From contig CAYFIW010000035.1 in NCBI GenBank assembly GCA_964343265.1, forward strand, positions 1 to 15,063: a DNA stretch of 15,063 nt, written 5' to 3'. The DNA is from CAYFIW01 sp964343265 (GTDB lineage: Bacteria; Chloroflexota; Dehalococcoidia; Lucifugimonadales; UBA826). This document shows positions 6,958 to 14,183 of this stretch, piece by piece. Under the pieces are notes generated by a model, which had not been told where the DNA came from, searched no databases, and saw nothing but the letters and a program-made list of their open reading frames with translations. Within the stretch, counting starts at the first letter, position 1, and each line of letters begins with the position of its first letter. A program made the position numbers and the translations under genes.

Positions 6958-8061
6958 TCACCTGTCCCGGGCTGTGTGTTGAAATTTTCCACTAACAAAA
7001 CCTGAAGAATCAACCACCTTTGTGTAAGGAAATTTAACTGTGAGGGTACAAGCATGTCCCGGGGCAGCGAGTACAAAATCCCCTACCTTTATCGAATGTC
7101 CATTTAGTTTCACGACTCCATGTTCTTCACTTTGTTGAACAAGTTCTGAGCCAGGAAAATGAATTAATTTAAACCGGTGTTCCAAGGGCTGATCTGATGA
7201 ACATGCCTTAGACCCGATATCCAGTGTGACTGTGTCCATCTCATCATCACGATCCACTACCTGGCCCAAAATCAGGCTCGCTATTTTAAAATTCAATTCA
7301 TCCATTTCTGAATTTCTAGTATCCCAGTAGATCCATGTGCCCGGGGTAACCCTTATATTGGGATAGCCTATATAACCGCTAAATGACCATGACCCCCCAG
7401 CAAGATTATCTGCATATGGAATTTTATTGATCTCTGCATATTCCCATATGTCTTCCAATTTCTTTATGTTGCGATTGATTATAGTTTCCCTTTCATTAAC
7501 ATTAGAGATATAGAGTGCTTCACCATCAAATACGTGGAGACCTACAGGGTTTAAAAATTCTGTGTTTTCGATCTCAGTATAAAAACTCTTTGCATCTTCT
7601 CCAGGCTGAACTCCGGTCCTTCTCATTCCAGTATCCAGATCCATATAGACTCCCATAGATAGCCCATGCGACTTCATGGTTGAGGAAAGAACTTGGAGGT
7701 GATATTGAGTACTAACTATCGACTTGATGTCTAATTTAGGGTGATCTTCTTTAAGTTTGGCGATCCTTTCAAGCTTAATCGGATGGATTACCGGATACGC
7801 CATTATTATTTCATCAGCTCCAGCCTCAACAGCCATTTCAGCCTCTCGAAGCGTAGAACATTTAAATGATTTAATTCCCATTCCTATCTGTATTTTTAAA
7901 ACATCTTTAGACTTATGGGTCTTCAAATGAGGGACTACACCCTCCGCCCCACACATACGAATTATTTCCTCTATGTTATGACGAACTAAGCCGAAAAAAG
8001 TCAGCATCGCTGGCGTATCAATTAATTCTGGATTTTGTAGCTTGTAATCTCCATACTCCAT
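6958..8061 (-). CDS. D-threonine aldolase / D-serine dehydratase-like PLP enzyme (alanine racemase N-terminal fold)
   Basis: 367-residue fold-type III PLP enzyme. The N-terminal TIM barrel carries PHLKTHKS, where Lys47 is the expected Schiff-base lysine, then CSTLREAEMAVEAGADEI, MDLDTGMRRTGV and GLHVFDGE. The C-terminal beta domain ends with PGHAC (His336-x-Cys338), matching the metal-binding His-x-Cys/Asp pair of D-serine dehydratase and D-threonine aldolase. The His-x-Cys form is the one in D-serine dehydratases. Reactions known in the family are dehydration of D-serine or retro-aldol cleavage of beta-hydroxy-D-amino acids; the substrate here is unresolved. Strong AGGAGG lies 8 nt before ATG 8061 and overlaps the stop of the upstream CoA-transferase gene, 12 nt away, so the two are co-transcribed. 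It runs convergently into the glutaredoxin gene with no intergenic base. Confidence 0.87.
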   Translation of the reverse strand: MEYGDYKLQNPELIDTPAMLTFFGLVRHNIEEIIRMCGAEGVVPHLKTHKSKDVLKIQIGMGIKSFKCSTLREAEMAVEAGADEIIMAYPVIHPIKLERIAKLKEDHPKLDIKSIVSTQYHLQVLSSTMKSHGLSMGVYMDLDTGMRRTGVQPGEDAKSFYTEIENTEFLNPVGLHVFDGEALYISNVNERETIINRNIKKLEDIWEYAEINKIPYADNLAGGSWSFSGYIGYPNIRVTPGTWIYWDTRNSEMDELNFKIASLILGQVVDRDDEMDTVTLDIGSKACSSDQPLEHRFKLIHFPGSELVQQSEEHGVVKLNGHSIKVGDFVLAAPGHACTLTVKFPYTKVVDSSGFVSGKFQHTARDR

Positions 8062-8073
8062 AACCGAATCCTC

Positions 8074-9795
8074 CTAAGTGATTGGATCAGTTCCTATATG
8101 CCCTAAGTCTTTCATTTGCTTAATAACACTCTCACTCCTATCTACCAAATCCCGTAGAATTGATTCTGTGTGTTCACCAAGCACAGGTGCAGGTAACCGA
8201 ACAGTCGCCCTTGTTCTACTGTATTTCCAGGGAGGAGACACGTAATAATAAGCGCCTGACTCCGCATGCGAGATCTCTTCATATAAATCCATTTCATAAA
8301 ATTCTTGTTTGGTTGCAACTTGAAGCGTATCCAGAACAACCTCGCATGGAATCCCATTCTGACGAATTTTTTCAGCAACCGTGACAGCATCAATTTTCTC
8401 TATCACCTTAGAAATAATATTATCTATATCTACACCATTTTTCTGTCTCAGTTCCCTGGTTAAGAATCTGGAATCTGACTTCAGGTCTTCGATTCCTAAA
8501 ACTTGACATAAAGAATTCCATTCATTTTGATCGGTAACTGACAATGCGACCCATTTATTATCCTTGGACTTGTAACATCCCTGTGGTCCAGCATTTCTTT
8601 GAAAATTACCCTGCCGGCCTGGTCTTGATCCATTCTGAGATGCATCTACTAAATATTCAGCCAGAAGGCTCATAGTACCTTCCTGCTGAGAAACTTCAAC
8701 GCACTGACCTTTACCAGTTACAAGCCTGTGTCTCAACGCGGTCAACACTGCCCCCGCAGACAAAATCCCACAATAGGCGTCTGTGTGCATAATCCCTGAG
8801 TTAAGAGGCGGCCCGCCTGGATATCCAATCAAATGGGACATGCCTGAAACCGGTTCTGTCGTACCACCATTACCGGGGAAAGTTGAATAGGGACCGTAGG
8901 TACCGTACGTTGGCATCCTTAACATAACAATCGATGGATTTACTTTGCGTAACGATTCGTAATCCAATCCCAGGTTCCCTATGACCCGACCTGAAAAATT
9001 CTCTACAAAAACATCACTGATTTTTATTAAATCCAGTAAAGCCGCCTTACATTCTGGATCATTCAGATCCAGAGTCATACCCTTCTTATTTCTATTAACT
9101 GAATTGTATTGCGCATTCCTGTTCCAGGGTCTATCACCAGGATCATTATCTGCATACATCCCATTTAATCGGGGTGGTAACCCTCCCCTCCAGGGATCCA
9201 GCCTGTGTACTGACTCAACTTGAATCACATCCATTCCTAGATCACCAAGTAGCTGTGTAGAATAAGCTCCAGCCCAAGCCTGAGTAAGTACGGTAGCTCT
9301 TAATCCATCTAATGGTCCATTGTCTACATGCTTGTGTTCATTAAGGGTATTTATCTTTAGCGCACCTAACATACTTGAAAAAATATCGGTTCTTTCCAAT
9401 TTAGGCGGTGCAGAATTTCGGAAAGACGATGGGGATGAGGTCATTTTTGATGGATTAGAGGGCATTTTTATTTTCTCATCATCGCTGTAAGAGAATAATG
9501 CCTTTCTATCACCAAGATGCTTGTCATTAATCAAGTCATCAATGGAATTAGCCGGTCCTACCATTATCCGTAAAGGACTAAGTTCAGTTAGCAGTTCCTC
9601 TCTTGTATATCTAGCCAATTGAGGGAGAAGAATTCTGGATAGTTCGGCCTCATTTTTCCTTCTCTTAGCTGCGGTATCGAATCTTTCGTCCCGGGCAAAG
9701 TCAGGATCACCAAGAAAAACCCATAAAAGTTCCCATGTTGGTTCGTGTCTGACACTTAGAGAAACGTACCCGTCCTTACAGGGAAACAAACCGAA
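8074..9795 (-). CDS. CaiB/BaiF family CoA-transferase with tandem domains, 5' end lost in assembly gap
   Basis: Family III CoA-transferase, which moves CoA between an acyl-CoA donor and a carboxylic acid to activate the acid. The visible 573 residues hold the C-terminal third of a first CaiB domain (9795 to about 9316: FGLFPCKDGYVSLSV, GDPDFARDERF, VGPANSIDDL). A Ser/Pro-rich linker follows, then a complete second domain (about 9315-8074: LDGLRATVLTQAWAGAYSTQ, VNRNKKGMTLDLN, DVFVENFSGRVIGNLGLDY, GKGQCVEVS, APVLGEHTESIL). The catalytic Asp of the second domain sits in MHTDAYCG (codon 8781-8779). About 250 residues of domain 1 and the start codon must lie in the gap. Tandem CaiB proteins of roughly 800 residues are known in environmental bacteria. 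The frame is open through the N run to the crotonase by accident; these are separate genes. Confidence 0.88.
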   Translation of the reverse strand, partial: FGLFPCKDGYVSLSVRHEPTWELLWVFLGDPDFARDERFDTAAKRRKNEAELSRILLPQLARYTREELLTELSPLRIMVGPANSIDDLINDKHLGDRKALFSYSDDEKIKMPSNPSKMTSSPSSFRNSAPPKLERTDIFSSMLGALKINTLNEHKHVDNGPLDGLRATVLTQAWAGAYSTQLLGDLGMDVIQVESVHRLDPWRGGLPPRLNGMYADNDPGDRPWNRNAQYNSVNRNKKGMTLDLNDPECKAALLDLIKISDVFVENFSGRVIGNLGLDYESLRKVNPSIVMLRMPTYGTYGPYSTFPGNGGTTEPVSGMSHLIGYPGGPPLNSGIMHTDAYCGILSAGAVLTALRHRLVTGKGQCVEVSQQEGTMSLLAEYLVDASQNGSRPGRQGNFQRNAGPQGCYKSKDNKWVALSVTDQNEWNSLCQVLGIEDLKSDSRFLTRELRQKNGVDIDNIISKVIEKIDAVTVAEKIRQNGIPCEVVLDTLQVATKQEFYEMDLYEEISHAESGAYYYVSPPWKYSRTRATVRLPAPVLGEHTESILRDLVDRSESVIKQMKDLGHIGTDPIT

Positions 9796-9895
9796 NNNNN
9801 NNNNNNNNNNNNNNNNNNNNNNNNNNNNNNNNNNNNNNNNNNNNNNNNNNNNNNNNNNNNNNNNNNNNNNNNNNNNNNNNNNNNNNNNNNNNNNN
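9796..9895. other. assembly gap (100 N) between crotonase and CoA-transferase genes
   Basis: Run of exactly 100 unknown bases, the same length as the other gap and hence a placeholder. From domain content I estimate about 0.8 kb missing: the last residues of the crotonase, the intergenic sequence, and roughly 250 codons of the first CaiB domain. The estimate assumes standard domain lengths. Confidence 0.93.
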
Positions 9896-10659
9896 CCTTC
9901 GTACATCTCCCTTCTGTGAGACAATCCGAGCGCATGATTATGAAACCCGGATATTATGCTGTTCCGATAGCCCATCTGATCCTGAAGTTGATTAACCGAA
10001 GCCTTTGACAAACGAAGGGCAAATGGATCTTGTAAAGCTATTCTCTGAGCAAGCTTCATGGTCTCTTCTACCAAATCTTCCTTGGGAACAACTCTGTTAA
10101 CTAGTCCCATTGTTTCTGCCTCTTTAGCAGTAATCCAGTCTCCTGTAAAAAGGTATTCTTTGGCTTTCCGCACCCCTATCTCATAGGGTAGTGCGAGGTA
10201 CTGCACGTGAGGACCACCCCACCGGACGGTACGGTCGCTAAAACGAGCATCTTCTGAGGCAACTATCAAGTCACATGATGCCGCAAGTATTATTCCTCCC
10301 ATGATGCAATAACCATGAACCTGCGCTATTGTAGGTTTCGGAAAATCTCTCCATCTAAGAGTGTTTGCAACGTTCTGTTGCCAGCTTCTCTCATATTCCC
10401 CTGCGGTACCGGGAGCATACGGCCGATCCTCGCGGTCTTTCATTTCCTGAGGACTACCAAGATCGTGTCCCGCCGAAAAATGATCTCCTGCCCCTGCGAT
10501 AATTACCACTTTTACGGAGTCATCTAGCCTCGCGTTTTCGAAAGCATCATCAAGTTCCTCTCGCATAATCCGACTCTGAGCATTTAGAACCTCAGGTCTA
10601 TTTACGGTGATTGTCAGAACCGATTCATTCTGAGAAAGTATCAAATCTGTATATTCCAT
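9896..10659 (-). CDS. enoyl-CoA hydratase/isomerase (crotonase) family protein, 3' end in assembly gap
   Basis: 254 visible residues of a crotonase-fold acyl-CoA enzyme, nearly full length. Core motifs are LTITVNRPEVLNA, the oxyanion-hole segment AGDHFSAGHDLGS, PKPTIAQVHGYCIMGGIILAASCDLIVA, LFTGDWITAKEAETMGLVNRVVP and the C-terminal helices. Both glutamates used by true hydratases are absent. The GGxCELA-type motif reads GGIILA (Ile for Glu), and the FGQPE-type motif reads FSDRT (Thr for Glu). A hydratase role is therefore doubtful; isomerase, hydrolase, decarboxylase or other crotonase chemistry is likelier. An in-frame GTG exists at 10689, but ATG 10659 has AAGGGG 10 nt upstream and starts at the conserved N-terminus. 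It is the first gene of the minus-strand CoA unit and has its own promoter. Confidence 0.9.
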
Positions 10660-10724
10660 ATCGGTCTTACCCCTTGTAAACTTCGCCACTTATGCACTTC
10701 TTTTTATTTCAAAAAGTCGGCTCG

Positions 10725-10753
10725 ATTATACTCATCATTGATCAGTATTTCAG
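10725..10753 (-). promoter_or_regulatory. promoter for the crotonase unit (CTGAAA - 17 nt - TATAAT)
   Basis: On the minus strand, CTGAAA (10753-10748, 4 of 6 matches to TTGACA) is followed by exactly 17 nt and a perfect TATAAT (10730-10725). Transcription would start near 10718, giving a leader of about 60 nt before ATG 10659. The same 143-nt divergent interval must hold the sulfatase promoter. The best plus-strand candidate is TTGATC (10738-10743) with TTAAAT (10760-10765, 16-nt spacing), which is weaker and overlaps the minus-strand -35, so the two may compete or share a regulator. Confidence 0.6.
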
Positions 10754-10802
10754 ATGTGATTAAATAACCTCAAAATAAAGATCCGGAGGCATAGGCGCTA
10801 CC

Positions 10803-13076
10803 ATGACTTCAGAACCAAATTTCCAGGGCAAAATAGGGAAGACCTACAGGGAATCGATACCATACTGGAAGAAACCGCCTTCCTCTCATGATGGAAACTC
10901 ACCCAATGTAGTTATAATTCTCCTCGATGACACCGGATTTGCTAATTTCGGATGCTTTGGCTCTACGATCGAGACGCCTAATATTGACTCACTCGCCTCA
11001 AACGGGCTCAGGTATTCAAATTTTCACGTTACTCCATTATGCTCACCAACAAGGGCTTCACTACTGACAGGCAGAAATCACCACACCGTCGGCATGGGAT
11101 CGATTGGTAACTACCATGACGCTGGATTCCCAAATCTTAGGGGACTCGTGAGTAGAAATGCCGCTCTACTTTCGGAAATGCTCAGAGAGGAAGGGTATTC
11201 CACTTATGCTCTAGGCAAATGGCATCTGAATCCTTCAGAGGAAACTTCAGCCGCCGGTCCGAGGCACGGGTGGCCTCTACAAAGAGGTTTCGATAGATTT
11301 TATGGATTCCTTGCCGGGGCCACCGATCAGTTTTATCCTGAGCTCAGCTATGACAATCATCCTGTGGATCCACCCAAAACACCCGAGGAGGGATATCACG
11401 TAACAGAAGATCTTATCGATCACGGAATTCAATTCATAAACGACCAGAAATCCATTTATCCAAATACCCCGTTTTTTATGTATCTGGCGACCGGAGCAAT
11501 GCACTATCCACATCAGGTCCCGAAAAAATATATAGAAAAATATCGCGGCCAGTTTGATGAAGGATGGGATGTGATAAGAGAAAGGTATTTCAACAAGCAA
11601 CTTGAACTCGGGATAATACCTGAAAATACTAAACTTCCTCCCAGAAATCCCGGAGTGCAACCCTGGAACGAGTTGGGGGAAAATGAAAAGAAATTCATGT
11701 GCAGACTTCAGGAAACCTGGGCAGGGTTCCTTGACCATACTGATGAGCAAATAGGAAGACTCATTGACCACCTTAAGTCTATAGGTGAGCTCAATAACAC
11801 AGTCGTCATCATTACAGCAGATAACGGAACCAGCCAAAATGGTGGCCCCTACGGTGTAATGAGAGTAGGTCCAAGTTCAGCACGAAATGCAGCCAATGAC
11901 GGAAGAACTGTCGGTGAAGAGATCGGACTGCCCACCATAGAAGAGAATTTCTCAGAGATCCAATCCATTCTTGATGAAATAGGTGGCCCAAAGAGCTACA
12001 CAGATATTCCATGGGGATGGTCACAAGTAGGAAATACTCCGCTTAGATGGTACAAACAAGATACCCACGGTGGTGGTGTGCGGGTACCTATGATCGTTCA
12101 TTATCCTTCTTCATCTGATCAAGGGTCCACGAGTGGAAAGATTAGAAACCAGTTTCATCACGTAAGTGACATTACGCCTACTGTCCTGGACATACTTTCT
12201 ATCGAGCCAAGATCAAGTTACCTTGGTTACGATCAAATACCAATTTCGGGTACTAGCTTTGCTTACACACTAAGAAAAGAAAACGATGACCAATCTCAAA
12301 AGAAAGTTCAGTATTTTGAGATGTCCGGGAACCGTGCAATATGGTCGGAAGGCTGGAAGGCGGTTACGCGCCACAGAAAAGACGATGATTACGACTCAGA
12401 AACATGGGAACTCTACAACCTTACCGAAGACTTCTCTGAAACAAATGACCTATCTGAATCCGAACCTGTAAGACTGAAAAAGATGATTGAACTATGGTGG
12501 AGCGAAGCAGAAAAACATGGGGCTCTACCATTGGACGACAGATCCTTTGAAAAAACAGGTCCCAGTAAACAACCTGGCGCATATCATGAAGACCTACACT
12601 ACCATTACAAGGCCCCTCTATCCCATATAGCTTCACCTCTGTCACCGCAGATACTACGTGGTGATTGGACACTCACGGCAGATATTACTATCGATAATCA
12701 TAAGACCGAAGGAGTTATATATTCCCAAGGGTCTTCTATGGATGGATTTTCACTTTTCATCAAAGAAAACAGGCTTAACCTGTCACACAAGTCATCGGGC
12801 AGCGAAACCCGCTTACAATCCACAGAGTCACTGGACGTCGGTAGAGTAACTATAGTCCTACATAGCAATGACGATTCTAAAGGTGGGTTGTCAATTTCAA
12901 TGCATGTAGATGATAAAGACTTCGGAATAGCCTCAATCGACAGTAAATCTAAAGGATCCCGAATGGGCACGGATGTGGGAAAAGACGCATTATCTCCCAT
13001 TTCTGATGCATATGATGCTCCTTTTCCTTTCACAGGAACAATACATACCGTCGATATCGTAGTTGTACCGAGATGA
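10803..13076 (+). CDS. AtsA-type arylsulfatase (type I, formylglycine), with C-terminal beta-rich domain
   Basis: 757-residue type I sulfatase hydrolysing sulfate esters. Metal ligands Asp42 and Asp43 lie in IILLDDTGF. The signature LCSPTRASLLTGR carries Cys80, the C-x-P-x-R cysteine converted to formylglycine, and Arg84. Further sites are Lys139 and His141 (LGKWHL), His234/His237 (GAMHYPHQ), Asp340-Asn341 (TADNGTS) and Lys418 (RWYKQDTHGGGVRVP). From about residue 610 a Ser-rich, beta-looking domain (RGDWTLTADITI, GFSLFI, FPFTGTIHTVDIVV) matches the long C-terminus of Pseudomonas AtsA-like enzymes. No signal peptide is visible, so the enzyme is cytosolic and its substrate must be imported. 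GGAGG (10785-10789) is 13 nt before ATG, longer than usual. No maturase gene is in the window. Upstream neighbours are divergent; a dehydrogenase follows by 54 nt. Confidence 0.93.
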   Translation: MTSEPNFQGKIGKTYRESIPYWKKPPSSHDGNSPNVVIILLDDTGFANFGCFGSTIETPNIDSLASNGLRYSNFHVTPLCSPTRASLLTGRNHHTVGMGSIGNYHDAGFPNLRGLVSRNAALLSEMLREEGYSTYALGKWHLNPSEETSAAGPRHGWPLQRGFDRFYGFLAGATDQFYPELSYDNHPVDPPKTPEEGYHVTEDLIDHGIQFINDQKSIYPNTPFFMYLATGAMHYPHQVPKKYIEKYRGQFDEGWDVIRERYFNKQLELGIIPENTKLPPRNPGVQPWNELGENEKKFMCRLQETWAGFLDHTDEQIGRLIDHLKSIGELNNTVVIITADNGTSQNGGPYGVMRVGPSSARNAANDGRTVGEEIGLPTIEENFSEIQSILDEIGGPKSYTDIPWGWSQVGNTPLRWYKQDTHGGGVRVPMIVHYPSSSDQGSTSGKIRNQFHHVSDITPTVLDILSIEPRSSYLGYDQIPISGTSFAYTLRKENDDQSQKKVQYFEMSGNRAIWSEGWKAVTRHRKDDDYDSETWELYNLTEDFSETNDLSESEPVRLKKMIELWWSEAEKHGALPLDDRSFEKTGPSKQPGAYHEDLHYHYKAPLSHIASPLSPQILRGDWTLTADITIDNHKTEGVIYSQGSSMDGFSLFIKENRLNLSHKSSGSETRLQSTESLDVGRVTIVLHSNDDSKGGLSISMHVDDKDFGIASIDSKSKGSRMGTDVGKDALSPISDAYDAPFPFTGTIHTVDIVVVPR

Positions 13077-13130
13077 AAACTAATCACTGACAGCATTAAA
13101 GATACATGCGATTTTCTGAAGGAGGAGAGT

Positions 13131-14057
13131 ATGAAGGTAGGATTTATAGGTCTTGGCGGAATCGGCAAGCACATGGCAATAAATATTGCCAAAGCAGATT
13201 TTGATCTCACAGTTACTGATCTACGCGAGCCACCGCTTAAGGAACTCGAAACGCACGGAGCCCATATTTCTGACAACCCCCGCGAGGTAGCTGAATCCGC
13301 AGACATAATATTATCCAGCCTTCCATCTAACGAAGCGAGTATAGAAGTAGCTCTTGGGTCGGATGGTGTTCTGGACGGTACCCAAAAAGGCGACATTTAC
13401 ATAGAGTTGAGTACCATTAGCCCAGAGGTGGTCCACTCGATTGCTAGTGAAGCGGAAAATAAAGGCGTGTCAGTTCTGGATGCCCCGGTAAGCGGAGGAC
13501 TTAAAAAACGTCAGGAAGGATTACTGACTGTTATGGTAGGAGGTGACACTAAGAGTGTGACACGAGCGATGCCGGTTTTCGAGGCTTTTGGAAATAATAT
13601 ATTTCACGTAGGAGAGAGTGGATCAGGGGCTACCATAAAGCTGATCAATAATCTTCTTTGCGGCATAAATTACGTTAGCACGATGGAGGCACTTGTACTG
13701 GGTGCAAAATCAGGCCTGGATATAGAAACATTAAGAGCGGTGATAAGTCAGAGCAGCGGTAACAGTTATGCCTTTGAAGAAGTGATTAATAATCTCAGTA
13801 CTCGCAGTCCTGAACCCCCACAAGGTGAGATTGCTACTCAAGGACTGCACACCATCGGGAAAGATGTAATACTGGCAAATGAGATGGCACAGAACATGTC
13901 TGTACCCCTATCTGTCGGTTCATCAGCACTACAACCCTTGCTAGCCGGATTAGCGAACGGCTGGGCTCATAAGGAATACTGGATAATCCTGAAATTGTTA
14001 GAGCAGCTTAGCGGGGTGGAGGTAATGCCACGAGAATTGCGACATTCAGAGGATTAG
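13131..14057 (+). CDS. 3-hydroxyisobutyrate dehydrogenase-family (beta-hydroxyacid) oxidoreductase
   Basis: 308-residue NAD(P)-dependent beta-hydroxyacid dehydrogenase, usual family length. The N-terminal motif GFIGLGGIG (Gly7, Gly9, Gly12) opens the Rossmann fold. Asp30 at the end of strand 2 (VTDLRE) favours NAD over NADP. The substrate loop DAPVSGGLKKRQEGLLTVMVGG departs from the usual Gly-Ala residues with Lys-Lys-Arg. Catalytic Lys170 lies in GSGATIKLINNLL, with Asn173/174 following, and GKDVILA begins the C-terminal helical part. Likely reaction is oxidation of a beta-hydroxy acid to its semialdehyde, or the reverse reduction (tartronate semialdehyde reductase type). AGGAGGAG lies 4 nt before ATG, a strong ribosome binding site. 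The 54-nt spacing after the sulfatase suggests one operon, perhaps acting on the desulfated product. Confidence 0.9.
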   Translation: MKVGFIGLGGIGKHMAINIAKADFDLTVTDLREPPLKELETHGAHISDNPREVAESADIILSSLPSNEASIEVALGSDGVLDGTQKGDIYIELSTISPEVVHSIASEAENKGVSVLDAPVSGGLKKRQEGLLTVMVGGDTKSVTRAMPVFEAFGNNIFHVGESGSGATIKLINNLLCGINYVSTMEALVLGAKSGLDIETLRAVISQSSGNSYAFEEVINNLSTRSPEPPQGEIATQGLHTIGKDVILANEMAQNMSVPLSVGSSALQPLLAGLANGWAHKEYWIILKLLEQLSGVEVMPRELRHSED

Positions 14058-14116
14058 TCACATGATCATCACATAAAGTCTTTGATTGTGTATCATTTCT
14101 GGTGTCACCCTTCCTT

Positions 14117-14137
14117 CAGGAGTCCTGATTACTCCTG
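14117..14137. repeat. 7-bp inverted repeat between convergent genes
   Basis: CAGGAGT-CCTGATT-ACTCCTG forms a perfect 7-bp stem with a 7-nt loop in the 126-nt gap between the dehydrogenase stop and the minus-strand gene's stop. CCTGC-A-GCAGG overlaps its right arm as an alternative fold. No T-run follows on either strand, so intrinsic termination is only weakly supported. Nothing else is obvious in this interval apart from a 29-codon minus-strand frame without a ribosome binding site. Confidence 0.35.
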
Positions 14138-14183
14138 CAGCAGGCATATATTGTGATTTTGGCAATTTAGCTGTGGAAGCTGA

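Noticed and set aside
10660..10689. GTG at 10689 as start of the crotonase
   Set aside because: ATG 10659 has AAGGGG 10 nt upstream, which itself lies within the would-be extension, and it begins at the conserved N-terminus.
11277..11837. 186-codon minus-strand open frame inside the sulfatase gene
   Set aside because: It lies wholly antisense to an intact sulfatase with all catalytic motifs. It shows no ribosome binding site and its composition (Ile-, Phe- and Cys-rich) is that of a shadow frame.
12698..13396. 232-codon minus-strand open frame across the sulfatase/dehydrogenase junction
   Set aside because: It is antisense to two well-supported genes and has Ser/Pro-rich low-information content without family motifs.
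14117..14137. Intrinsic bidirectional terminator
   Set aside because: The stem is perfect, but no T-tract follows on either strand, so it is listed only as an inverted repeat.
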